Assembly: GCA_951812925.1 (NCBI GenBank)
Contig: OX638369.1
Span: forward strand, 54,324,373 to 54,388,372
Length of the DNA stretch: 64,000 nucleotides
Source of the DNA: Calliopum simillimum
Lineage: Eukaryota > Arthropoda > Insecta > Diptera > Lauxaniidae
Reading direction: 5' to 3'
Within the stretch, counting starts at the first letter, position 1; every line of letters begins with the position of its first letter. The position numbers were made by a program, and so were the translations under genes. Under the pieces are notes generated by a model, which was not told where the DNA came from, did not search any database, and worked only from the letters and a program-made list of their open reading frames with translations. Of this stretch, positions 42,271 to 54,751 are shown piece by piece.

Positions 42271-43802
42271 GGGGAACTGATGCTATTGTGGTATACCTAA
42301 TGTTTGCGTGGAATTTGAAAGATAACCGTTAGATCAAATTCAGCCAAATTTTTTTTTATGCTGATCATTGAAGTATTGGCTACAGACTATTTTTCAGTAA
42401 AATGTGTGCATTTTCATTAAAAAAAAGTTATTGAGCAAAATCTGAAAAATGTAAAAAAGCTGTTTTCAAAAAGTTCGCAAGTAATGTGGTATATCCTACT
42501 CTGAACTGACTATGGCAAAGGCAAACTAGTTAAGGTGTTGTCTTTCGGAAAGTCCATGGAGAAAAATCCTCAGAAAACGCAAAAAATGCAAATGATTTAA
42601 AAAACTTAATTCCTTCCGAATTATTAAAGGGTTTTGATCAAGCTGATATTTTTAACGCCGACAAAAGTGGATTGTGCTTTACATACTATGTCCAGAAGAG
42701 GTGATGGCCTTAAAGGTTTTAAATAGCCAAAATCACGTCCGTCGCTTTTTTTATTTCTAATGCCACTGGAAATTATAAAAAAATTTATAAATTTGACCCT
42801 GAATAACTTTCTATACGCACACAATGACAAAACTGTCCCAACATATTTCTATAGAAGTAACCGTTAGCGAGATATTTGCAAACAAACTGATTTTCGCAAC
42901 CTTTTCAGGCCGGTCATGTGCTAAGGCTGCCGATTCAGCACAGCAGACTGATGAACTCGTGGTAAACATATCCAAAGCTATCGATTCCCATATATATTTC
43001 CATTACAATTAGTTTTTCCAAATTAATATGCTCAGCTATGAGTCTACTACGCACATACCCGAATTTTGTATTAATTTTCTTTATTTTATTTTCAGGTGAA
43101 TTGAAGTTTCCTTTATGTACCTAATGCACTTTTTAATGTACAATATACATAAATTTTTTTGTATTCAATATCTCCTTATGGAGCTTATGACTTAAAGAAA
43201 TTCTTAATGCTTTGAACATTTAAATCAAAACTAAAATCGCCGAATGTTATTTTTTTTTTGCTTAATTGACTCACTCGATCAGTTATCCGGGATTCTCTTA
43301 ATTGATCAGTCGGATCAATTAAGCAGGCCCCGCTTAATTGATTCCCCGGTTAATTGAACCGAAAAGTTTGCATTTTTCATCAAGTCAATTAAACGGGGTC
43401 TACCACATTAGCGAAGCCCGACTATACCACACTGGCCAATTTTTAGAAATTACAAAATTGTAAAAATTAAATTGGAAACTTTGTGAATTTACAAAGTTAA
43501 ACACTTACTTCGCAATATTTTTCACTTACCTTAATTGAAAATAAATTGAACTTCACCAAAAAGCACATTTTCTTTACAAAATTTTTTCCAAAAAATGCGC
43601 AAAATTACATCGACCACAAGCGATTTACGTTTCGTTCAACTGACATGAGAAAAATTTTGTTTGGTTCATGGCAGCAACACATCCCTGGTTTTTCATGTTT
43701 TCTGACAGGATAAAAGCAGTGACGTTCGCAGTTTCTTTCCCAAATCGGAGATATGCGACCATACCACATTGAAAAACTATACCACAATAGCATCAGTGCC
43801 CC
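42271..43802 (+). mobile_element. Tigger/pogo-like transposon relic 4
   Basis: Ends GGGG(A/C)ACTGATGCTATTGTG with TA outside both (42269-42270, 43803-43804). GTGGTAT words recur internally. The plus strand keeps LLKGFDQADIFNADKSGLCF (about 42620-42680), the first DDE block of Tigger transposases with the usual NADETG altered to NADKSG. A palindrome-rich segment (TTAATTGATCAGTCGGATCAAT...) lies near 43290. Confidence 0.78.
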
Positions 43803-43804
43803 TA

Positions 43805-44760
43805 CGTATGAAAGAGCGTAGCATATAAAAAAAAGTATTTGTGTGTGAAAAAAGCATAAAAAAGTATGTAAATTAAGGTGGTTGTTATATGCAAGGTCAT
43901 GATGGATGGTCGTTAATCAGTTCTAAATTTCGAATATGAATTTCCCTGATTTTTTCCAATTTTTATGTTGAGCCTATTGGGCCCTAATTAGCCTATTGGG
44001 AAATGTGTCCGTCTGCATGTTGAAATTACGATTACGCTCAAACGAATAAAGCTACATACATAAATGCATAAAATTTGGCACAAACAATAGTCCATAGTCT
44101 GATTGGGACCAAAAATGGGCGTAATCGATTAATGTTCACTACTTAACCCCATACATTCTGGGCCCATAACACGAAAATGAGTTTTCCCGCCATTTTATTT
44201 ATTTTTATTTTACCCATACCTAAATCTTATCCTAAATAAGTTGTTTTAAGTAGTAAAAGGTTCAATCTATTGAAAAACGATGAGATCTGGCATTCGTTTC
44301 GAACAATTTAGGGTTTAAAAATAGCAATGAAAATTGGTTTGGGCAGTGCCCATAACATAATTCTAAGGTTAATGTAAAGTCCTTGAGTGGAATTTTCAAG
44401 GCAGTAAAGGACGGAGTAGACTAAAATGTACATGGAAAGATTATTGGGCAAGGAAATCCAAGGAAGTCGTAAAGTCGAAGAAGATGAGTAACTCATGCAC
44501 TCATGTAACTGTTATGCACCCAATTGGAGTAGATTTCTACGAGAGGTCTACGTTAAGGTGGTCTACTTTTTAGATATGAATGGAGACTTTAAAATCTGAA
44601 TAGCTTTTTTGCGAATCGTCCATAGCCGTAGTTCGTAGAAGAGGTGGGCAGGGTTACAAAGTCGAACAAAACTGATTAAGGTGAGCGGAGGGACTTTTTC
44701 AGACATCCAGTTTTTTTTTTATTTGAACAACCATAAAAATGTGGTTGTCATAGTTTTAGT
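43805..44760. other. Intergenic, no gene seen
   Basis: AT-rich; no coding signal. Confidence 0.4.
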
Positions 44761-45264
44761 AGATGTTTTTATAGGAATTCAGAACAATTCATACAACCAG
44801 AGACAGAATAAAATTTTTGGCGACGATCAAGAATTTTGTAACTTTACTTCGACATGCTTAACAAAAAACTGTGATAAAGCTTTCACAATTTGAAATTAAA
44901 TATTAAGTTCCTTATCTTCCGAACAACTTAATTCAAAAGAAACAACATAATTAGTCACAAAAATTTGGGAAAGCCCTATCTACTTTATTTAAATTTATAA
45001 AATTCTGTTTCTAAAATGAGACGACCCAAAAATTTACCCACCCAATATTCTCAATTGAAACATGCATTAAAGCATAAATTTAGGCTGCTCTATAAAATAT
45101 ACAATTCCAACAATAATAGTTAATATGCAAATTTAATAAAGTTAATATTGACTTATATGCAGATAGCAATTAAATGACAAAAAAAAAAAAAAGACAATTC
45201 TACAGTTAAATTCTTATCACCACCATGAAGGTTCAGTGAAACGCCTTGGCTGAATCATTTTTGC

Positions 45265-45298
45265 TATAAAAAGACCAAAAGTTTATGCGGAAATCAGT
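45265..45298 (+). promoter_or_regulatory. Core promoter of astacin gene 3: TATA plus TCAGT initiator
   Basis: TATAAAA at 45265-45271 and arthropod initiator TCAGT at 45294-45298, about 30 bp apart, 27 bp before the ATG. The same set is kept in the broken duplicate at 32615-32648. Confidence 0.75.
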
Positions 45299-45324
45299 GA
45301 AACTTTGAAAGTTCTTCTTCAGTC

Positions 45325-46137
45325 ATGTTTGCGCTGCAGCTTGTGTTATTCGGCTTCTTTGTAGGCTTTCAATTCAAAATCATCGCGTCCCACACAGAAC
45401 ATGAAGGAACCCCAACGGTTAGTGCACCAAATGACGTTTTAAATTTAACAAGTTTTGGTAGAGCACTATTTGGACAGCCTGATTTTTCAATTATCGATCG
45501 CATGATCAGTGCTTATGATAAGCTTCCAACAACAACAACAAATAGCGATGACTTCCCCAATGCTGAAGAGTTGGGTACCTACTTTGAGGGTGATTTACTC
45601 ATACCGGAGGAAAACGATGACATTTTACGTAATGGTATGCTCGCACAAAGCTCTCGCTGGCCCGGTGGCATAGTACCATATGAAATACGTGGTGGTTTTG
45701 CGCCCAATGAACTTTCGGTCATTTCTTATGCCTTTTCTCAGTATAAGGCAAGGACTTGCATACAATTTCGGCCACGCACAAACGAACGCGATTATATTTC
45801 TATTGAGAATAATAAAACCGGTTGTTGGTCAAGCATCGGACGTTTGGGTGGTCGGCAAGTGGTCAATTTGCAAGCGCCCTATTGCTTTCGTAAATATGGC
45901 ACGACCATACATGAATTGGCGCATGTGCTAGGATTTCTGCACGAACAAAGTCGTTATGAACGAGATTCGTACGTCAGTGTACAAGCGGACAATGTTTTAC
46001 CAGGAATGATGCAAAATTTTGGTAAGTCAACATCAGCTGTGTCTTATGGTTATGGTGTACCTTATGATTATGCCAGCGTTATGCATTATTCGCCGACAAG
46101 CTTTTCGAAAAATAGCAAACCAACCTTGGTTGCATTG
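45325..46137 (+). CDS. Astacin metallopeptidase 3, exon 1 (intact zinc site)
   Basis: 271 codons. Signal peptide 1-21; pro-peptide of about 85 residues with the FEGD motif (87-90), whose Asp can bind the zinc and keep the zymogen silent; the mature domain starts near RWPGGIVPYE (111-120). The zinc site HELAHVLGFLHE is complete: His196, Glu197, His200, Gly203, His206. Met-turn SVMHY 251-255. Cys145, 167 and 187 are here and the fourth is in exon 2. The exon ends in phase 0 at GTAAGT. Reading on past the donor gives a false 303-residue protein. Likely a secreted digestive, seminal or haemolymph peptidase. Confidence 0.9.
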
Positions 46138-46211
46138 GTAAGTGAGAGAGAGTGCATTTTCTGGAGGAGGAGGATGATAAGAGATATTCATTTTGCTTAT
46201 TGTCTTTATAG
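46138..46211 (+). other. Intron of astacin gene 3 (74 bp)
   Basis: GTAAGT donor, TTTATAG acceptor, phase 0. Supported by the conserved astacin end that appears right after it and by the same boundary in gene 2. Confidence 0.88.
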
Positions 46212-46307
46212 CGCAATACCAAAGAGGCTAAATTGATGGGACAACGTAGTGGATTTTCTCAAGGTGATGTGGATAAAATTAATTCAATGTATGGTTGCAA
46301 GAAATGA
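46212..46307 (+). CDS. Astacin metallopeptidase 3, exon 2
   Basis: 31 codons plus TGA: RNTKEAKLMGQRSGFSQGDV then DKINSMYGCKK, the standard astacin domain end with the last conserved Cys. The total protein is 302 residues. Confidence 0.88.
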   Translation, partial: RNTKEAKLMGQRSGFSQGDVDKINSMYGCKK

Positions 46308-46354
46308 GCAAATTGCTAGTGGTCTTTCCGATACAACAATTATTAATATTTTTA

Positions 46355-46360
46355 AATAAA
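46355..46360 (+). terminator. Poly(A) signal of astacin gene 3
   Basis: AATAAA 48 bp after the stop codon. Confidence 0.7.
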
Positions 46361-46639
46361 GTCTATCGATTGGTAATAACTTTACTTTGAGTTTTTATAT
46401 AAAAACAATCATAAGTTAAAATTTTTCAAGTCGGAACAGTAAAAACCAACTTGATCACTAGACCGGTCCAAAGTGTGAAAAACAAAAATTTACTTGGAAT
46501 TGAGTATGAATTTGAATATGAAAAAAATTTGTGTTTTAAAATTTATGATCATAAACTCTTCAAAATTCGAAAAAAAAAGTTTAACATGAGCAAGTTCTAG
46601 CAAGGTCTATCTCATTGTCTTGTGAATATCGTCAGAAAA

Positions 46640-49392
46640 CGTCTTAAATCTCCAAATATTTTAGATTTTAAAGCCAGTTTTGGAAAGTATTACCTAAAAA
46701 ATAGGTATTTAGCATCACTAGCCAAAACTGGCCTTAACCTTTTCAGGACTCTACGCAAATGGGAGCTTATGCAATCAATTAAAATATTTATAATGGTCTA
46801 TTGGGCGTCTAAAAAACATATTTAAAAATAACAATAACACATATTATCTGGGACATATGTGTCCCTATGGTCGTTAAGGTAGATTTTTGCCCCATAAATT
46901 TTTATATGGGGGTTATGTTGCCCTTTTTTAAAGGCTGATTACTCTGAAAGTAAGGGTTAAATTAGGAAAGTTCAAAGGTATAGTTTGATAAGTAAGATTA
47001 GGGCTATTCGACGCTATCAAAAAAATGTAATCACACCAACTCTTGGGACTAGACCGTAAGATTGAAAACTGCGCTTTCCGCAACTTTAAACGAGGATATA
47101 TGGCCTCGGGTTCGAATTCATTACATTAGTCTACAAAAACGTTCATTAAATTTTTTTATATTGAGTACCTGGGAAATTGATACAATAGTTATACAAAAGG
47201 GAATTAAAAATTTACCATTTACAAACATAGGGACACCAGTGTACCTTTTTGATAATTACGATTTATCAAAATACACAACATAAATAACTGTTTGATAAAC
47301 GTATAGAACAACAATTTATTAACCTGGCATTGTTTCACACTATAAGATGAGAAACACTTTTATGCCTATAAACCCGTTTGTAAAAAATATGAAACTGTCA
47401 CTTTAGAGTGACCATAGGACCAACTTATGGTTTTTTCAGAAAAAACATAAATTAAATATACTTTTACAAACTGATAAATATCAAATGACTTACATCGGTT
47501 CATTACTTACACAAATTACTTATGTATATTACTTATATTTTAAAGCTTCACGTTGAACTTAACTTCAACTAAAAGTTTTAAGCCCACGCCAAAACTAAAT
47601 TTTTTGGTAATAATTCCTTGTAACAGACAAAAAGTGGGCGGGATCGAAAAAGTTCCACGCCCACTTTTCAGTCCTTGAAAATTTTGATTCAATATTACTC
47701 GAAAACGACTCCAACAATTTTTATGAAAATTTAGGAGATATTACCTCTGAAAACAAGGATTTATATGTGACACGCCGTTATATTGGGAAAACTCGTTGGA
47801 GGGCGTGGCACCGCCCACAAAAATATAAAACGGTATAAAAAGAAAACTAATAAAGCAAACATTCTGAAATTAACTGTGAGGAGCTTAATTGCAATACGGC
47901 ATCTCTGATTTGAAAGTGGGCGAAATGTCGCCATTGCGCGTGGAACCTCCCATTCAAGCAAAATACGTTAAATGCTATTTCTCGCAAATGTTACAAGATA
48001 TTTTGATGAAATTTAGTATGTAGGTACTACATATCAATGCCTTGTAATAACCGAAAAGTGGGCGGTATCGAAGAAGTGCCACGCCCCTTTTTTAACCATT
48101 GAAAATTTCAATTCAATATTTCTCGAAAACGACTTCAACAATTTTAATGAAAATTTTAAATATTTTTCCCCTGAAAACAAGTATTAATATGTGATATGCC
48201 GTTATATTTTGAAAACTCGTTGGAGGGTGTGGCACCGCCCACAAAAATTTAATACGATATAAAAAGAAAACTACTAAAGCAATCTTTCTGAATTTTACTG
48301 TAGGGAATCTTCTTTTTATGAGGCACCTACGAGGTGAAGGTGGGCAAAATATCGCAGGTGGGCGTGGAACCTCCCATACAAGTAAAACAAATTAAATGCT
48401 ATTTCTCGCAAATGGTACAACATATTTTGATAAAATTTGGTATGCGGATCTGGATCACGAGTATCTAAAGCTTAACGAAAAGTGGGCTTTGTTTAATAAT
48501 TGTCACGCCCACTTTTTACCAAAATAAAAATTTTAGTTAATAACTCATGCACAAAAAAAAATGGAATGAACTTTCCGAGGCATGATGATACGATATTTCA
48601 GCCCCCTTACAAGAGACGAAATATTTTGCGTGCGTGGCGTATCCTATTTATTTATTTTAGGTCATTCTATTTCTCTTAAAAAATTTTGAGTTCTTGATAT
48701 TTTTCTATACCATTCGATATTTTCCGAGTTTTTTCTTATTATTTTTCTTATCGGTTAATTTATCATTTTGAAAGCATTGGAGGTGAAAAGGTACGAGTTT
48801 CATAACAAAAAATAGCTATGAATAAAAACATCGACTAAAATAATAAGATCAGATTGTTGACCGAGTAGGGATCGGTCTCCAGGTACTTATTTATTATATT
48901 ACTTATATTTTAAAGCTTCAGGTTAAACTTAATTTCAATTAAAAGTCCACGCCAAAACCAAATTTGTAAATAGCAAGTTCTACTGGTGCGCCCTCTGTAT
49001 TATTATTTATTACCGTAAGCAGTGGTGGCGTTGATACAAAAAAACAGAATTTTCAAGTTTAGGAGCTTATAATTTCAACAATTTTAATAAAATGAATGGT
49101 TTTATTGCTCTAAACTTTTTGTGGGGGTTTCAGTTTTAATGTCATGTAATAAAATTTTTACGAAATATTTACAAATATTTTAAAATAATATTTTTGTAAA
49201 TGGGTTAAAGTCAGCTCAAGGGTGGGGTGACTTTAACCGAAAAATTTTATTCTTTGATTTTACATGCTATACCTTTACCGATGCAAAATTAGGGTATCAG
49301 GTTTTGTAAACTTAAGTTCTCTCAACAATTGGACACATACATATGTCCCTATGGTCTTCAAGGGGATAAAATCTAAAATATTTGGAGTTTAG
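46640..49392. repeat. Weak inverted-repeat frame around a family B copy
   Basis: CTCCAAATATTTTAGATTTTA at about 46650 is matched in inverse near 49370, and CATATGTGTCCCTATGGTC (about 46854) is matched near 49345 in the same sense. It may be an old composite element; its limits are unclear. No gene was seen. Confidence 0.35.
47600..48895 (-). repeat. Family B repeat, copy 2 (inverted)
   Basis: Ends at 48895 with the inverse of AGTACCTGGAGACCGATCCC. The body has GGGCGTGGCACCGCCCAC-like boxes in degenerate units of about 420 bp. A direct repeat of about 75 bp (TATATTACTTATATTTTAAA onward) flanks it at 47524 and 48904. Confidence 0.68.
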
Positions 49393-50241
49393 AAAGTTGT
49401 CGGCAACATTATTGAACAAATGTAAAATACTTAAATAAATAAATAAATTATTGAACAAATTTGAAAAGTCGTTAAGCCTCAAAGGTTAAAAAATTTTTAA
49501 ATTTTTCTTGAATTGTGACGATAGGCCCGCAGTCCCAAAGGTATGAGCATTTTTCTGAACGCGTTTTTTTTATTTGGCCCACAGGTCTAAAAAATCGCTT
49601 TTGAGCAAAATAAATAATTTGTATACAGTCAAATCGAATAAAATACTATGCCCTAAAGTTTCAATACGTTACTTGATGGCTGACCCGAAAGAATCTGTCA
49701 ATTTTGGTATTCGGATTTGGTAAAAAAAAATACTCCACTATCACCATGAATAAAGATTATGAGTGCCGCAACCTCTTTTTTCTACTATAGTCTACTACTA
49801 TTTTTCATCCATTTTATTTAAAATTAAAAACAAGAACACACAGTGAGTGCTCTTCTGGAATGAGAGTTGTTTAGCTTTTTCCAGCCTTCTCCAATTCAAG
49901 TGCTCTCACTGTTTATCATTTATTCCACTCGTATTTGTGCGATACTAAAGAATCTGAGTATATTTGCTTAGTCGTCATTTTGTCGCTCATAACATGTTAT
50001 GGTGCTCGACAATTTTTTAAGGGAGGGTACCATGAATAAAACATTAAATTATACAGAAAATTCGATGGACATAAGTACATACTATATATGATTTGTCTGC
50101 ATTTATTTAAGTTCTTAACTAAAAAATTTGGTTTCTGAAACTTTGAAAGCAACATATCTAGGAGTTACATGCTAACTTATAACCGCCCTGAGGGGGTTGA
50201 AAGTTAATTTTTTATGAAAATTAAAAATGTTAGCAATTTTA

Positions 50242-50540
50242 GGGTCTTTTTGGCCCCTTTTTCGAAAAACTGGGCTAAAATGGGTTAATGTGTTCCACAA
50301 AAAAATTCCAAGAAAAAATTTCACTAGGAGTCACAGAAGACACAAAATTCTTAAAACTTACGAATAATGCGTAAAAGGTTATCGACTTATCGAATTTTTG
50401 TGTTCCTTATTTCATTACATTTTTTTACGTTATATTTTTAAACATTTTTTTGTCTTTTGCAACTACTAGTGAAATTTTCTGTAGGATATTTGTGTAGAGC
50501 ACTTTAACCCATTTTAACCCAGTTTTTGGAAAAAGGACCC
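50242..50540. mobile_element. Palindromic MITE of about 300 bp
   Basis: GGGTC...TTTTTCGAAAAACTGGGCTAA followed by AATGGGTTAA is mirrored by TTAACCCATTTTAACCCAGT near 50510. Pairing also continues inside (TTCACTAGGAGTC against AACTACTAGTGAA). Non-coding. Confidence 0.6.
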
Positions 50541-50781
50541 ATAAAAACAGGATATAATGGGCTAAGATGTTTTAGAAAATTGTTTGCTGCGTGATTTCAT
50601 GATGACCTTGGAACAACAAGTTTTATGGTTAGGTTGCGAGGGCAACGTCAGCATATATGCAAGCCAACTTTCACTAAGACCATTCTGCTGGTCCATTGTG
50701 ATCCCTCTTTAAATACGGTACATAGTTCTATGATACATATACAAATAATTTATACAAATCATCAATCTTATTGAAGTTTAT

Positions 50782-51060
50782 TCATTGGTTGTTGGCTACT
50801 TTTCGTGTTCTCTGTTCCCATTTTGATGCCTTGATGTATTTCAGGATCTTAGCGGAGTCTATCTCCATAAGTTCTCGCATATCCTGAAAAAAGAAGGATC
50901 CAAATATTTTAAATCTTGTTTTTGCAAGTACAGGGTACTGTTGACTATCCTCTTCCACGTCGCTGTCTCCACACCATCTACAAAGATCGTATGTCTCAAA
51001 CCCCATCTGTTCCAAGTGCCTGCATAGCGTATTATGCCCTGTAACTACTGCTATAAAAAC
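50782..51060 (-). pseudogene. LOA/Jockey-type ORF2 C-terminal fragment
   Basis: The minus-strand frame YDLCRWCGDSDVEEDSQQYP, then LAKTRFKIFGS and FFQDMRELMEIDSAKILKYI, has the CxxC part of the C-terminal knuckle and the helix typical of LOA/Jockey ORF2. The H...C half is lost. A small 5'-truncated insertion. Confidence 0.65.
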
Positions 51061-52470
51061 CTAACAAATGCACAAATTTTCGAATGTTTATACCAAGGGG
51101 AATTAAAAAATTAGTCTTGGTCTTGGTCACGATGATCATCAGGACCAAGACTGCTTTTCAGAAACGAATCATATACATATAACACAACTGTCTATCTATT
51201 TATCTTAAGATTTTGATTTAAGATAAACTTTAACCATGAATAAATCGGTATTTCAGATCAAAATAGCCTCTTAATTTTACTGCTATCCATCGAAAGTATA
51301 GGCAAGCAAAAATGACGTCATGAAAAACATTATTCTCTCTCTCTCTTATTCTCAATTTACGTTAACACAGGTGGTATTGACCGAATTAGTTAAATTTTTC
51401 CAATCCAAACAATTCAACATTTTCTCTGGATTTGACATACATAGATACATACAGACGTACGTACGTAAGAGTATGTACGTTTGCTTGCAGGTTCTAGTTG
51501 TCGTCAAAAACATTTATTACTAAAAATAGTTTAGAAATTAGCGTAGATACACTCATTCGAACATTCATACTATCTGAATAAAGTGCGCACTTTGAAACAT
51601 GAAATATCTTTGCATATTCTCTGGTTATGTAATCCCATTTTTTTACTCGACATCCGTGAGTTTACTTCCCCCATATAAGATTGAGTACCTAAATAAATAA
51701 AAACAAAAACAAAATACATATATCCTACATTTTACATAAAAACAACAAATGTTTGTGAACTTGAAAATTCATTAATGGAAAATCGAGTGAGAAGTTTTTT
51801 TTTTCTCAACTTTGCGGCATCTGTTAGATAACATGTTCTCTCTCGCTATTCCCTTTTTTTATTTTCAAGTGTTTCGCAATACATTTTTGTGAAAGAGAAA
51901 AATTCTTATCTGCAAATTTTTCTAATTTTGTTATGAAAAGATTTCATCGTAATAATACACTCAATTATCCAGAATTTATATGCCCCAAAATAATCTCTGA
52001 ATTTAAGTTGGTACGGTTATTAAGTGGATTTCGACCTGCTGATCTTAATCGCGCGTCAAGATAATGCTTCCATTTTCAGCAATCAGCTGCTAATTCAGCA
52101 GTATCGTGGTTGATTATGAAAATCGTTAACCCTCAAAGTTACTATACTTTTCTTTGACGTAAACCATAAATTTTATTTTAATACTTTTAGGTGAAAATGA
52201 GACTATCTATCCATAGTTTCTGCATTCAGAAAAACTTTGTATTTTTATTTCAAATACTCGAGCCTCATTTTTATCAAATAAAAAGTCGACATAGATGTGT
52301 CATACTTTGCAAAAAGATTCGCGGAAAACTTTTTCCTAAAATTTGCAATGTTTTTTAAGTTTACTTAAATCATTCACAGTGTTTAAATCAAAATTTCTTT
52401 CAAAACATTAAAACTTTTGAACATTCCGTTTAAATGATACACTTGTACCATAGACACTATTTTCGTCCAA
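51061..52470. other. Intergenic, no gene seen
   Basis: AT-rich with short simple repeats (CTCTCTCT near 51331, ACGTACGT near 51464). No coding or RNA gene recognised. Confidence 0.4.
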
Positions 52471-52477
52471 AGCTTAC

Positions 52478-52867
52478 TTAAGGCATGCCAAAATTTGAGT
52501 AAAATTTGGTTATATCACACGCAAATCTGTCTAATAACATTTTTGAACAAACATTTAAAATTTTACCCCGCTTTCTTCTAAGAAAGAAAGTACATATTTC
52601 TGACATTAGGGTCCAAGCCATGAGCTTGGAATTTGTTGAGCCATCTGGAATAAGACTCTCAGCATAGAGCTCTGTTTTATCACGGCCAGCGGGCTTAAAT
52701 TTCCAGCGATGGGCTAGGGCATCGATATCGAATTTAATGCTGGTCCAGGGTTTAACCCCAAAAGCGCGAAAATTATAGGCCCGTAAAGGCACGTAAGTCA
52801 CATGAAGGTTCAGAAGCAAAAATTTGAAAAAAAAATCTGTTCTTACATGGAGAAAAATCCACGTCAT
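52478..52867 (-). CDS. Unrecognised open frame, 129 codons
   Basis: An open frame on the minus strand in AT-rich DNA. The middle (about 52590-52800) is clearly more GC-rich and reads NFRAFGVKPWTSIKFDIDAL and then HRWKFKPAGRDKTELYAES, with a protein-like composition. The ends look like non-coding read-through. No domain, signal peptide or splice sites recognised. It may be a relic of a mobile element or of an exon. Confidence 0.3.
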   Translation of the reverse strand: MTWIFLHVRTDFFFKFLLLNLHVTYVPLRAYNFRAFGVKPWTSIKFDIDALAHRWKFKPAGRDKTELYAESLIPDGSTNSKLMAWTLMSEICTFFLRRKRGKILNVCSKMLLDRFACDITKFYSNFGMP

Positions 52868-53277
52868 ATTTTTTACTCTACTCGGGCAGTCAAAAAATTA
52901 AAGTAATCAATACTAAATTTCAAACATAAATTACCTTACGTATGAACTATTTGATGAGTCCGTAAAGTAATATTTACAAATAGAAAGTAGTTAAATAATA
53001 AAATAATATTTACTCCAAATTCCCTTCATTTGACTTTATGAAGAGTAAATTATACTCTCAAAAAAAAAAAAAAAAAAAATAAATGTGTGACCATTTTGAA
53101 TTTATAATTCTATGTAGTAAAAATTATTTTATTATTTTCACGCACAAAAATGAGTGTCATATTTGTAAATATTATAAAAATATAGAATCATTATGACTTT
53201 TATAACTTTAGTAACAATTTCTATTTTTAGAGAGGCATTTACTATATTAACAAATTTTATGCCTCTTCATCATATGC

Positions 53278-53345
53278 GCAAGTAGCGCAGGAGCTACCTA
53301 TCACATGGACGAGCCAGGGTTCCTATCCTAGTGCGGTCGGTTCAT
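53278..53345 (+). repeat. Possible tRNA-derived SINE head
   Basis: TAGCGCAGGAG fits the A box; GGTTCCTATCC, 37 bp on, is a B box with two mismatches; a T-rich stretch follows. It is too degenerate to be a tRNA gene. Confidence 0.35.
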
Positions 53346-53614
53346 TTTTTTATTTTTTTTTTTGTTTTTTTTTTAAATTTTTTCAAAAAAATTACTAACA
53401 GCATACATTCTGAATTGACTAAAACAGTAAGGTGAAATTTACTTCGGTGTGGAGTTGCACTATTCTGACTTGAAATTCTGGTAAAATTTATGAGAAATAA
53501 AGTAGCAACTACTTTTTTTTTCTCAGTGTAGGACTTATTCATTTTTGTTTTCACTTTTCCCAGGAAGTTAAAATCTGCAAGCAGGGGTGGAAGTCAGCTG
53601 TGTTGCAATGGTAA

Positions 53615-54748
53615 GGGGCTGTTCATAAATGATGTCACACGAGTTTCACGATTTTCGGACCCCCCATCTCCCCCATGTCACACTCTGTCACATTTTCCTT
53701 GACCCCCCTCCCTACTTGTGACATCACACTCTGACCTTTTATACCTTAAAATTAATCGAACGATTTTTTTTTTTTAATTTTAAGTTTACTAGAGTTCGCC
53801 TTGTGGCCGAAATTCGACCATTTCGATTTGACCATAAAATAAAGGAAAAAGCTTTTATCCCCTTCCTTGGTCGATAAAACACAAAAAGTTTTTAATATTC
53901 TTCCTTTGGGTTCGGGTTATATGCATCGGTGCAGCAGCTACGTTGCAATATCGTACTTTCCGTTTAGAGGCGTGTAACTCCTACTAAAGAGCAAACAGTT
54001 TTTGATATCTTTCTATACCAAAATTCATAAGAATCAATCATGCTAACGTGCTATATAGTGCTAACTCTATATCCATACCAAATTTCATAAAAATCGTATG
54101 CAGTATTTCCGCCATGAGAGCGTTTTTTCATTTAGGGACGTGGCACTGCCTACTGAAAACATAATGGTCATGTTATCGTTCCTTAGTGCCAATCCTATCT
54201 CCATACCAAATTTCGTTGAAATCGATGCAGCGGTTTAGCTGTAACAGCGTTTTTTTTCCATTTAAGGGCGTGGAACCGCCCACTGAAAAACATAATGGTC
54301 ATATTATCGTTCCTTGGTGCTAACCCTATCGCCATACAAAATTTCATTAAAATCGATGCAGCGGTTTAGCCGTTAGAGTGTTTTTTCCATCTAGGAGCGT
54401 GGCACCGCCCACTTAAAATATAGTCCTATGCACTGCTCCTCTTCACAACCTTTCCAACAAAAAAAAATCAAGCAAATCGGTTGAGATTTAGGTATAGAAA
54501 CAGGGACTGAACCGATTTCGTTTGCCTATTTATATATAGATTTACACATTCTATTTTCAACACGTCAACTGTTTTGCCTCAATCTTGTTTGTTTTTTGTG
54601 AACAAAATATGCTTGAAAATTTCGAAATTTTTTCGATTTGAATTGCGTGACATCACACTTTCCAAGACCCCTAGACCCCCCTCTGTCACACTTTGTCACA
54701 AATTTGTGAATCTCCCCTAAAAGTGTGACATAATTTATGAACAGCCCC
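53615..54748. mobile_element. PIF/Harbinger-like MITE, copy 2, with a nested tandem repeat
   Basis: Ends GGGGCTGTTCATAAATGATG and complement, TAA outside both (53612-53614, 54749-54751). About 53790-54540 is foreign to the family and contains about three units of about 125 bp (ATGGTCATRTTATCGTTCCT, GGGCGTGGMACCGCCCACT). Confidence 0.78.
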
Positions 54749-54751
54749 TAA

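Noticed and set aside
46138..46236. Astacin gene 3 as a 303-residue single-exon protein
   Set aside because: The last 32 residues come from intron read-through; a GT-AG intron restores the conserved astacin end.
53278..53345. A tRNA gene
   Set aside because: The B box has two mismatches and no cloverleaf forms; at best a SINE head.
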